14,473 nt of DNA from Muribaculum sp. Its GTDB lineage: Bacteria; Bacillota; Clostridia; Lachnospirales; Lachnospiraceae. Position numbers and translations under genes: made by a program. Shown piece after piece: positions 1-7,051 of this stretch. The stretch is taken from NCBI GenBank assembly GCA_023663505.1, contig JAMPHH010000074.1:1-14473 (forward strand), written 5' to 3'. Position 1 is the first letter of the stretch. Each line of letters starts with the position of its first letter. The notes below the pieces were generated by a model. That model had not been told where the DNA came from. It was given only the letters and a program-made list of their open reading frames with translations, and did no database searches.

Positions 1-3000
1 GGTTCCTACTACCCTTGGTCTGTCAGTCTGGGAACGGATTATAGGATTGCGGACACGTCGGCTGTCAGCGTGACCTTAAAGGACACTGCCTCGGGCAAGA
101 CATGGACCTTTAATGAGAAAAAATCTGATTACAGCGGCAATTATTTCTCGATTGACGGCGGCGGTTACGGCTCGGGAACCTGTATTATCTTCCGCCCGAA
201 AACAGGCGAGGTCAGCTATGCGAGCGGATCCCAGTTTGAGGTGAACATATCCGGACTGCAGAACCGCTTTGGAGAAGATGCATCACTGAGCTACTCGGTG
301 GCCTTCTTTTCCCTGAATAAAACCAATGTCAGCATTCGCCTGAGCCAGACGTCGCTAAAGCTCTCCCCCGGGCAATCAGAGACCCTGACTGCCACGGTAA
401 CTCCCGATGACCCTGACGGAGAACCCGTTGTCTGGAGCAGCGACAAGCCCGATGTGGCGACCGTAGATGAAAACGGCAAGGTGACCGCCGCCTCCTTGGG
501 AGACGCCGTGATCACCGCGTCCTATATGGGGAAAACCGCCTCCTGCAAGGTTGCCGTGCGGGATTATTCGATCGACCGGACAGAGCTGCTTTTCGATTTG
601 GCGGAAGGCGCGCAGACCGAGACCCTGACGGTGAGCGACGGCATTCAGACCGTCACCGATGTGACATGGAGCAGCACGGATGAGAGTGTCGCCAAGGTAT
701 CCAAAAAGGACGGCCGCGGCGTCGTGACCCCCACGGGTGCAGGCACGGCGCAAATCCTTGCTCAGATCAAAAACGGTCCCTCGTTTACCTGTACGGTGAC
801 GGTCAAGAAGGACATTTTGAGCGCCATCAGCCTGAATCTGTCGGAATGCACCTTGGAAAAGGGGGAGTACAGGCGACTACGGGTCTACTTTGTCCCCAAT
901 GACACCACGCTCTCCAAGGAGCTTACTTGGGTCTCCGACCGTCCTGATGTGGCGGCTGTGGATTCCTACGGCACCGTCACGGCGCTGTCGAAGGGGACTG
1001 CCATTATCACTGTATCCGCGTCCGCATCAGGCACAGATTCCCTCGGCACACTCACGGCTCAATGCAGCGTCACGGTGACGGAGACCGCTGAACCCGCGCA
1101 GGACAATATTCCTTCCAACTTGGCGGCTCTCACCAACGTTCAGCCCAGACTCTCCGACGTGAGTCTGCAGGGATATCCGGGTTGGGAGTGGGAGAACGGC
1201 GATCTCTCACTGGCGCAGTTTGCAGGTATGCAGGAAAAGAGCTTTGCCGCCATATATCACCAAGACGGCTATGCGGACTATAAGACTGCCCTGAACGTGT
1301 CCCTCGCCACGCTGACGGGCGTCTCCATCAAGACGGACAGGACCGCCTTGGGAGCAAACGAGAGTGCGGAGGCGGACATTCAATGGAAGCTCTCCGGCTC
1401 GGAAGCCGTCCTGTCCGAATATATGCAGATGCTGCAATGGAACAGCAGCGACCCTTCCGTTCTGCAGGTGCAGACCGCCGATACAGGCTCGGAAGAAAAG
1501 ACAGCCAAGGTTCGCTTGCAGGCGGGCAGTACCTCCGGCAAAGCCACTGTCACGGCGCAGCTCACATTGGGCGGCAAGACCTACACGGCGCGCCAGACCT
1601 TCACCGTGGCGGGCAATACCGCCGTGTTGGAGCGGCTGACCGCCGACGGACTGGAACCCGTGGCGCAGAGCGAAAGCGCTCCTCTATGCTGGCAGGGAAC
1701 TCTGGCGGACGAAACGTCCAGTCTCTCGGCAACGATTTCCAACACCACGAAGCTCACTGTCAAAAGCGGCAATCCCAAGGTGGTGTCCGTGGGGAAGGTA
1801 TCGTCTACAGACGGAAGCTTTCTCATTCCGCTCACCCTGAAAGCCGCCGGCACAGCCAAGCTCACCCTGACGGCAAACGATGCCGCCAAGACCAAGATTG
1901 AGGTTTTGGTGTATGTGAAGGACCCCAGACCCAATCTCGGCGCGGACACCGTGACGGTCAATAAACTGCAGACGGCAGGCTCCACGCTGTCGATCTATCC
2001 AAATGACGGCTATGTGGTGACGGAATGCGGGCTGACGGGAGCAGACGCCGCCCTCTTTGAACCCCTGACGGCGGGGACGGAAGCGGACAGCTACCATATC
2101 AAAGCGAAAAAGGACACGCCGAAGGGCAGCTATCGACTGACCGTGAAGGTGACGACGGCTGCAAGCAACGCCGTGGCAGGAAGCAGCACCGTGACCTCCT
2201 ACGAGCTGCCCCTCACGGTCAAGGTGACGGAACAGGCTCCGAAATATAAAATCAAACAGAGCGTCAAGGCAAACCTGTTTTACAAGGATCTGGGCGCGCC
2301 CAAGCTCACGATCACCACGGAGGAACCCCTGAGCAATCTGGAGCTGACGGGCTGCGGTTTCAAGCTGACGAAGACGAATACGGACAATGGGAACTCCTAC
2401 ACCTACACCCTTGCCCCGAACATTGTAGCTCCCTTGACCTCCTCCTGCAATACCAAGGGAACTTTGCGGCTCAGCTTTGAAGGCTATGAGACGATCTCCG
2501 CTCCCTTCACGGTAGGCATTGAGAATAAAAAACCCAAGCTGACACTGGAGAGCAAGACGGTAACGCTATATCCTAACGCGGGCGTGACCTCGGCAAGACT
2601 CCATGTAAAGTCCGGGAAACAGACCCTCGCACTTGATGCCGCCCATGCTGCACTGGAAAACGCGGCATTGGATAATGCAGACGGTTTCACACTGACACAG
2701 ACAGAGGACGCGCTGACGGTAAACGTGGCAGCCGTATCAGAGACATCAGGCCTTCAAAGTGCCGCAACGCATAAGCTCGGAATCACTTTGACGCATGACA
2801 ACTGGACTGAATCCGTTTCCCTGCCCCTCACCGTGAAGCTCAATCTCGGCAAACCGGCTCTCAAGCTGCAAAAGTCCTCTCTGCAGCTCAACGCCAACAT
2901 GTCCGTCAAGACATACGATATGGCGGAGACAGAGATTCTGTGGAAGAACGGGGCTTTGTTCGATGCGGATACCGCTATCAGCGTCAGCGCGGCAAACGCG

Positions 3001-3798
3001 AAGGCTCAGGCGGTTATCCATAAGGGAATCGTGTTTGAACAGGCGGGAAATAAGCTTCTCGTCCGCCTGAACAATCAGGACATCGCGGCAGGTTCCTATT
3101 CCTTCAAGGTTCATGCGGTAGGTATGCCCGGCGTATCCGCCTCCCTCACGGTGAAGGTGGTGAACGTGGAGCTTGCTAAGTCGCTCAAGCTGTCCGCCAA
3201 GGGCAGCATTGACGTCCTAAACCGCTCCGGCAGCTATGTGACGGTTACGCCTTCGCTTAAATCCCTGAACGGAACCGTCACGGACGTGTCGCTCTCGGGC
3301 GCTTTCGCCCATCTGTTTCGGGCGGAGCTTGACGAGAACAATAAGATTCTGATCCGAGCCGGAGAGGCGGACGCAGACGGCGGACACATTGCCCTGATCA
3401 CAAAGTACAATTATCCGGTGAAGCTGACCCTGACCCTGCGCAATGCCGACGGCGAGACCATGCGCATTACCGCTCCGGAATTGAAGCTCAAGCTCAAACA
3501 GGGGAAGCCGAAGGTGACTATGACGCCGAAGAATCCCGTCTTTTACAGCGGTGCGTACAACGGCGTAAGGCTTGATGCCAACGCAGTCCTAAAAGGTGCG
3601 GACGATCTTGACATTATCGGTATCGAACTGATAAACCAAACGGCGCTGTTCGACTATTCCGACGGCGTTCTGAGATTACAAAACGGCGGAGCCGCCGCCA
3701 AGGGCAAGACCTACAGCCTGCAATTTAAAATCACCTTCAAGGGACAGGCGGACAATGAGAAAGCGACGATCGTGAAGGTGAATGCGAAGGTGAAATAG
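1..3798 (+). CDS. Large Ig-like (BIG2) repeat surface protein, 5' end outside the window
   Basis: The frame is open from base 1 to the TAG at 3796-3798 (1265 codons), so the gene is truncated by the window edge; the GTG at 70 is only an internal codon. Counting codon 1 at base 1, residues ~1-105 form a beta-rich domain. Three BIG2 domains follow at ~111-186, ~190-270 and ~275-359, each with the W-S-S/D-x-x-x-V-A-x-V core and a G-x-V-T-A/P turn. A more divergent one lies at ~435-540. From residue ~641 there are about six modules of 98-111 residues, most opening with a P-x-L/K/V motif (near 641, 746, 844, 951, 1058, 1169). No LPXTG sorting signal or C-terminal membrane segment is present, so attachment is unclear. 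BIG2 domains typically sit in adhesins and secreted clostridial proteins. The missing N-terminus may carry a signal peptide and an enzymatic domain (a CAP domain would fit); that part is inference. Confidence 0.85.
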   Translation, partial: GSYYPWSVSLGTDYRIADTSAVSVTLKDTASGKTWTFNEKKSDYSGNYFSIDGGGYGSGTCIIFRPKTGEVSYASGSQFEVNISGLQNRFGEDASLSYSVAFFSLNKTNVSIRLSQTSLKLSPGQSETLTATVTPDDPDGEPVVWSSDKPDVATVDENGKVTAASLGDAVITASYMGKTASCKVAVRDYSIDRTELLFDLAEGAQTETLTVSDGIQTVTDVTWSSTDESVAKVSKKDGRGVVTPTGAGTAQILAQIKNGPSFTCTVTVKKDILSAISLNLSECTLEKGEYRRLRVYFVPNDTTLSKELTWVSDRPDVAAVDSYGTVTALSKGTAIITVSASASGTDSLGTLTAQCSVTVTETAEPAQDNIPSNLAALTNVQPRLSDVSLQGYPGWEWENGDLSLAQFAGMQEKSFAAIYHQDGYADYKTALNVSLATLTGVSIKTDRTALGANESAEADIQWKLSGSEAVLSEYMQMLQWNSSDPSVLQVQTADTGSEEKTAKVRLQAGSTSGKATVTAQLTLGGKTYTARQTFTVAGNTAVLERLTADGLEPVAQSESAPLCWQGTLADETSSLSATISNTTKLTVKSGNPKVVSVGKVSSTDGSFLIPLTLKAAGTAKLTLTANDAAKTKIEVLVYVKDPRPNLGADTVTVNKLQTAGSTLSIYPNDGYVVTECGLTGADAALFEPLTAGTEADSYHIKAKKDTPKGSYRLTVKVTTAASNAVAGSSTVTSYELPLTVKVTEQAPKYKIKQSVKANLFYKDLGAPKLTITTEEPLSNLELTGCGFKLTKTNTDNGNSYTYTLAPNIVAPLTSSCNTKGTLRLSFEGYETISAPFTVGIENKKPKLTLESKTVTLYPNAGVTSARLHVKSGKQTLALDAAHAALENAALDNADGFTLTQTEDALTVNVAAVSETSGLQSAATHKLGITLTHDNWTESVSLPLTVKLNLGKPALKLQKSSLQLNANMSVKTYDMAETEILWKNGALFDADTAISVSAANAKAQAVIHKGIVFEQAGNKLLVRLNNQDIAAGSYSFKVHAVGMPGVSASLTVKVVNVELAKSLKLSAKGSIDVLNRSGSYVTVTPSLKSLNGTVTDVSLSGAFAHLFRAELDENNKILIRAGEADADGGHIALITKYNYPVKLTLTLRNADGETMRITAPELKLKLKQGKPKVTMTPKNPVFYSGAYNGVRLDANAVLKGADDLDIIGIELINQTALFDYSDGVLRLQNGGAAAKGKTYSLQFKITFKGQADNEKATIVKVNAKVK

Positions 3799-3833
3799 AA
3801 TACAACATAGAATACAGCGGGACGGAGAGAGTA

Positions 3834-3863
3834 TTGACATCTCAATAAGTCATGGTTTATAAT
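3834..3863 (+). promoter_or_regulatory. Sigma-A promoter of the tRNA-Pro gene
   Basis: A perfect TTGACA at 3834-3839 and a perfect TATAAT at 3858-3863 are separated by 18 bp. Transcription would start near 3870, about 12 bases before the tRNA. It lies just after the surface protein stop codon. Confidence 0.85.
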
Positions 3864-3881
3864 AATTCTTGTCTAATCGCT

Positions 3882-3956
3882 CGGGGTGTGGCTCAGCTTG
3901 GCTAGAGCACCTGCTTTGGGAGCAGGGGGTCGCAGGTTCGAATCCTGTCACCCCGA
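3882..3956 (+). tRNA. tRNA-Pro (anticodon TGG)
   Basis: The 75-base gene folds into a standard cloverleaf. The acceptor stem pairs CGGGGTG (3882-3888) with CACCCCG (3949-3955), with discriminator A at 3956. The anticodon stem CCTGC/GCAGG encloses the loop TTTGGGA with anticodon TGG at 3917-3919. The T arm contains the usual GGTTCGAATCC. CCA is not encoded, which is common in Firmicutes. Its own promoter lies directly upstream. No second copy of the tRNA 3' end is visible downstream, so there is no sign of a flanking attachment-site duplication within the window. Confidence 0.97.
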
Positions 3957-3987
3957 TTGTTCAAGTAATACCCCTGCTGTATTCGTC

Positions 3988-4028
3988 AATCCACATTTAT
4001 TGGATTTGTGCTCATTGCTTGCGGGAAT
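3988..4028 (-). repeat. Dispersed hairpin element, copy A
   Basis: Read on the minus strand, the word GCAAGCAATGAGC (4010-4022) is followed by a hairpin AATCCA/TGGATT (arms 4001-4006 and 3988-3993). The same combination of ATGAGCA, one pyrimidine, AAATCCAA and a downstream TGGATT occurs at 10204-10230. On the plus strand it lies between tRNA-Pro and the next gene, so the hairpin might also act as a weak terminator of the tRNA transcript, although no T-run follows. Confidence 0.5.
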
Positions 4029-4043
4029 AAAAGGAGACATTAT

Positions 4044-4271
4044 ATGTCAGAACAAAGATTAACTTGGAAAGAGATTCAGCAAAAATATCCCGACCAGTGG
4101 GTGGGATTAGTGGACATAACTTGGCGTGATGATTCAAATATAGAATCTGCAGTTGTAAAATACACAGATAAAAGCAAAGAAGAATTGCTCATTATGCAGA
4201 TTAGAGATGAAATATTTAGTTGTTATACAACCCCTGATAATATATTCCAACTCGGTATAGTGGGGTATTAG
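4044..4271 (+). CDS. Small protein of unknown function paired with the retropepsin-like gene
   Basis: The product has 75 residues. The ATG at 4044 was chosen because AAGGAG at 4031-4036 lies 7 bases upstream; an in-frame ATG-like extension to 4008 has no ribosome binding site and runs into a repeat element. The protein is acidic and soluble with no signal peptide or membrane segment. The segment K-Y-P-D-Q-W-V-G-L-V-D (residues 14-24) resembles small alpha/beta proteins in which a WVA(V/L)-type strand precedes a short helix, as in DUF5678-like proteins, but I do not claim membership. The stop codon lies 3 bases before the next ATG, so the two genes are almost certainly co-translated. The A+T-rich composition contrasts with the genes on either side. 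Function unknown; from memory, similar small genes accompany retropepsin-like proteins in Lachnospiraceae. Confidence 0.8.
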   Translation: MSEQRLTWKEIQQKYPDQWVGLVDITWRDDSNIESAVVKYTDKSKEELLIMQIRDEIFSCYTTPDNIFQLGIVGY

Positions 4272-4274
4272 GAT

Positions 4275-4589
4275 ATGGAGCAATTCACAATGACTTTGAA
4301 TAAGGATTTTCAACGTCCTATTATCTATCTAAGTAATTGGCATGGATTAAATGCTTTACTTGATACGGGAGCTTTATTTCCGGAAATGGCTGTTATTTCG
4401 TGCAATGACTTTGAGAATGTACCCTATCATATTCTGTTAAGCGCTACAATGTTTCAACATCTAAGATATGAGATAGATGATGAAAATCATAAATTCAATG
4501 TTACGATTCCAGACAAAGAAAGCTGCATAAGAAATCTAAAAATACATGATAAAAGTGGCAAGCTTCATGTATTGTGCAATTCTGTTTAA
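4275..4589 (+). CDS. Retropepsin-like (DTGA) aspartic protease homologue, apparently shortened
   Basis: The product has 104 residues. Residues 27-33 read N-A-L-L-D-T-G and continue A-L-F-P, which is the hydrophobic-hydrophobic-D-T/S-G-A/S active-site signature of retroviral-type pepsins; such enzymes act as homodimers with one Asp from each chain. Residues 52-63 (L-L-S-A-T-M-F) and 64-80 (beta-rich, ending V-T-I-P-D) look like the second half of the fold. Only about 20 residues separate DTGA from the LSATMF strand, which leaves little room for the flap and its glycine-rich turn expected in a full ~120-150 residue domain. An in-frame internal deletion, and thus an inactive protein, is possible. 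Translation probably couples to the upstream gene (3-base gap). Substrate unknown. The assignment rests on the motif and general fold order, not on an alignment. Confidence 0.65.
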   Translation: MEQFTMTLNKDFQRPIIYLSNWHGLNALLDTGALFPEMAVISCNDFENVPYHILLSATMFQHLRYEIDDENHKFNVTIPDKESCIRNLKIHDKSGKLHVLCNSV

Positions 4590-4619
4590 ATAAAAACGCT
4601 TGAACTTTTTCCTCCGGAC

Positions 4620-4648
4620 TTGCAAACGTGCATGAAATTTGATATAAT
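4620..4648 (+). promoter_or_regulatory. Promoter of tig
   Basis: TTGCAA at 4620-4625, a 17-bp spacer, and TATAAT at 4643-4648 preceded by TG (extended -10) form a strong sigma-A promoter. The start site would be near 4655, giving a leader of about 95 bases before tig. Confidence 0.75.
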
Positions 4649-4749
4649 TCTAAAATGACTGTGATTATGCTCGGGTCTGCGGGAGGATTGGAGATTATCA
4701 CCGAGCAGATAAGATAGAAGCGGCACAGGCGTGAAGGAGGAGAATTCAA

Positions 4750-6096
4750 ATGAGTTTACAGGTAGAAAAGCTTGAAAAGGGTATGGCAAAGCTTACGATT
4801 GAGGTGGCCGCCGAGGAGTTGGAGAAGGCGATTGAGAACGCCTATCAGCAAAACAAGTATAGAATAAGTATTCCCGGATTCCGTAAGGGCAAGGCTCCCC
4901 GCAAAATGGTCGAGCAGATGTATGGCAAGGACGTATTTTATGATGACGCTGCAAACGAGCTGGTTCCGGAGGCGTATGAGAAGGCTTTGGACGAGTGCAC
5001 GGAGGATATCGTGTCCGCTCCCAAGATTACCATAGTTCAGATCGAGCAGGGGAAGCCGTTTATTTTTGCGGCGTTGGTTGCCCTGAAGCCCGAGGTAAAG
5101 CTTGGCAAGTATAAAGGCGTGAAGGTGGAGGCTGCGGATCTTACGGTGACCGAGGAGGACGTGGACGCCGAGATCGCAAGGGAGCAGGACACTAATGCGC
5201 GCACGGTCAATATCACGGACAGGCCTGTCAAGGACGGCGATATGACAGTGCTTGATTTTGAGGGATTCTTGGACGGCAAGGCATTCGAGGGCGGCAAGGG
5301 CGAGAATTACCCGCTGACCATCGGTTCGGGGCGCTTTATCCCCGGGTTTGAGGAGGCGTTGATCGGTGCGGAGCTGAACAAAGAGGTTGATGTGAACGTC
5401 ACCTTCCCCGAGGATTATCAGGAGGAGAGTCTGGCGGGAAAGCCTGTGGTATTCAAGTGTACCGTTAAGGAGATCAAGGAGAAGCAGCTTCCCGAGTTGG
5501 ACGACGAGTTTGCGAGCGAGGTGTCCGAATTTGACACCATGGCGGAGTACAGGGAGGATTTGAAGAAAAAGCTGGCTGACAGGAAGGCTGAGGCGGCGAA
5601 GGAAGCCAAGGAGGAAGCGGTGGTCAGCGCGATCATCGAGGACGCCGAGATGGAGATTCCCGACGCTATGCTCGAGACACAGCAGAGTCAGATGATGGAG
5701 GATTTCGCACAGAGAATCCAAGCTCAGGGGTTGACCATGGAGCAATATATGCAGTTTACGGGAATGACGCCGCAGGTGATGCTCGATCAGGTAAAGCCGC
5801 AGGCGCTTCAGCGGATTCAGTCCCGTCTGGTGATGGAGGCTGTGGCTGCCGCTGAGAAGCTGACCGCTTCAGAGGAGGATTTTGAGGAAGAGATCAAGGC
5901 TATGAGCGAGGCTTACCAGCTTGAGCCTGACAAGGTGAAGGAGCTTCTCGGTGAGAGCGGAGCGAAGCAGGTGAGAGAGGATATCTGCATCAAGAAGGCT
6001 GTGGAGTTCGTGGTGGAGAATGCCAAGGAAGGCAAGGCGACCAAGTCCAGAGCGAAGAAGGCGAAGGCGGAGGAGACAGAGAAGACCGAGGAGTAA
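4750..6096 (+). CDS. tig: Trigger factor, ribosome-bound chaperone and peptidyl-prolyl isomerase
   Basis: The 448-residue product matches the usual 420-450 length. Trigger factor docks on ribosomal protein L23 at the exit tunnel and shields nascent chains. The N-terminal ribosome-binding domain contains the docking signature G-F-R-K-G-K-A-P at residues 43-50. An FKBP-type isomerase domain spans ~161-242 (D-F-E-G-F-L-D-G-K-x-F-E-G, then I-G-S-G-R-F-I-P-G-F-E). The helical chaperone arms and body fill ~245-425. The last ~20 residues are a Lys/Ala/Glu-rich tail, common but variable in clostridial versions. GGAGGAG at 4736-4742 lies about 7 bases before the ATG. It heads the classic tig-clpP-clpX order with its own promoter. 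Long antisense frames here are reading shadows. Confidence 0.97.
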   Translation: MSLQVEKLEKGMAKLTIEVAAEELEKAIENAYQQNKYRISIPGFRKGKAPRKMVEQMYGKDVFYDDAANELVPEAYEKALDECTEDIVSAPKITIVQIEQGKPFIFAALVALKPEVKLGKYKGVKVEAADLTVTEEDVDAEIAREQDTNARTVNITDRPVKDGDMTVLDFEGFLDGKAFEGGKGENYPLTIGSGRFIPGFEEALIGAELNKEVDVNVTFPEDYQEESLAGKPVVFKCTVKEIKEKQLPELDDEFASEVSEFDTMAEYREDLKKKLADRKAEAAKEAKEEAVVSAIIEDAEMEIPDAMLETQQSQMMEDFAQRIQAQGLTMEQYMQFTGMTPQVMLDQVKPQALQRIQSRLVMEAVAAAEKLTASEEDFEEEIKAMSEAYQLEPDKVKELLGESGAKQVREDICIKKAVEFVVENAKEGKATKSRAKKAKAEETEKTEE

Positions 6097-6118
6097 AGGT
6101 AAAAATATTTGCTGAAAC

Positions 6119-6229
6119 GCTCATTGCTCGCACGAGCGGGAATGTGACAAATGCCGAGACACCGAATGCGGGGCATGAGGTGGGGAGCGCAAAGAGGGAC
6201 ATTCTCGCCGTGCGAGCCATTAACTTTTT
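6119..6229 (+). terminator. Imperfect inverted repeat with T-run after tig; contains element copy B
   Basis: Left arm 6122-6144 and right arm 6200-6221 are complementary with a few mismatches; the core GCTCGCACG (6126-6134) pairs with CGTGCGAGC (6209-6217). A smaller hairpin ATGCC/GGCAT (6151-6155 and 6172-6176) lies in the loop. The right arm is followed by AACTTTTTA, so this may be a rho-independent terminator for tig. On the minus strand the left arm reads GCGAGCAATGAGC, the word shared with three other intergenic sites in this window. Confidence 0.45.
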
Positions 6230-6250
6230 ATTAAATCAAAAGATATTTTA

Positions 6251-6279
6251 TTGAAAATTCGTATGTAGTAGGATAATAT
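6251..6279 (+). promoter_or_regulatory. Probable promoter of clpP
   Basis: TTGAAA at 6251-6256 and TAATAT at 6274-6279 are spaced 17 bp apart, with a leader of about 70 bases to clpP. No CtsR heptad repeat (GGTCAAA) is seen around it, so heat-shock control of the Bacillus type is not supported here. Confidence 0.5.
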
Positions 6280-6355
6280 GTTAAGGAAAGAGACAGAATC
6301 AAATAGGAAGGCATGGGCGTCTTTATCATAAGCGCACCATGGATAGGAGGCAAAA

Positions 6356-6955
6356 ATGAGTTTAATACCTTATGTCGTTGAGCAGACCAGTAAGGGTGAG
6401 CGGTCTTATGATATTTATTCCAGACTTTTGAAGGACAGGATTATTTTTCTTGGCGAGGAGGTCAATGAGACGTCGGCAAGCATCGTCGTGGCGCAGCTCC
6501 TCTTTCTGGAGGCTGAGGACCCCGAGAAGGATATCCACCTCTACATCAACAGTCCGGGTGGAAGCGTGACCGCAGGCATGGCGATCTATGATACCATGAG
6601 ATACATCAAGTGTGACGTGTCCACCGTATGCATTGGCATGGCGGCTAGCATGGGCGCTTTCCTGCTCGCAGGCGGGGCGAAGGGCAAGCGTTTTGCGCTG
6701 CCCAACGCGGAGATTATGATTCATCAGCCCTTGGGCGGCACGCAGGGACAAGCTACGGAGATTGAGATTGCCGCAAAGCATATTTTGCGCACCAAGGAGA
6801 AGCTGAACAGAATGCTTGCCGAGAACACGGGGAAGGATTACGAGATCATCTGTGCGGACACCGAGCGCGACAATTGGAAAAGCGCCGAGGAAGCCTGCGA
6901 GTACGGCTTGATTGACAAGGTGATCACCTTCCACAGTGCAGCGGAGGAGAAATAA
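6356..6955 (+). CDS. clpP: ClpP, ATP-dependent Clp protease proteolytic subunit
   Basis: The 199-residue product is a full-length ClpP, the serine peptidase that forms two stacked heptamers and degrades substrates fed in by ClpX, ClpC or ClpA-type unfoldases. The catalytic triad is complete: Ser98 in G-M-A-A-S-M-G-A-F, His123 in M-I-H-Q-P and Asp172 in T-E-R-D-N-W. The oxyanion-region N-S-P-G-G-S (residues 65-70) is present. The start is supported by AGGAGG at 6345-6350, 5 bases before the ATG, and by the short N-terminal sequence M-S-L-I-P-Y-V-V-E-Q typical of processed ClpP. It lies between tig and clpX, its functional partner, 96 bases upstream of clpX. Confidence 0.98.
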   Translation: MSLIPYVVEQTSKGERSYDIYSRLLKDRIIFLGEEVNETSASIVVAQLLFLEAEDPEKDIHLYINSPGGSVTAGMAIYDTMRYIKCDVSTVCIGMAASMGAFLLAGGAKGKRFALPNAEIMIHQPLGGTQGQATEIEIAAKHILRTKEKLNRMLAENTGKDYEIICADTERDNWKSAEEACEYGLIDKVITFHSAAEEK

Positions 6956-7051
6956 AGTGTAACTGTTCAGAACCAAGCATGCAGTGTTTACGAGGTTGGT
7001 TTTGGAAAGTTACGGTAATTATAAATGGAATTAAGAAAGCAGGAGTGAATT

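Noticed and set aside
3799..3830. Terminator for the surface protein gene
   Set aside because: The gap contains only a short direct repeat (AGAATACA) and no stem with a T-run.
3882..3956. tRNA-Pro as attachment site of an integrated element
   Set aside because: No integrase and no duplicate of the tRNA 3' end were seen in the window; only the A+T-rich pair after it is suggestive.
4756..5745. 329-residue minus-strand frame
   Set aside because: It is an antisense shadow of tig with Leu/His/Arg-rich low-complexity content and no initiation signals.
6240..6355. CtsR or HrcA (CIRCE) operator at clpP
   Set aside because: Neither the GGTCAAA heptad pair nor a TTAGCACTC/GAGTGCTAA inverted repeat is present.
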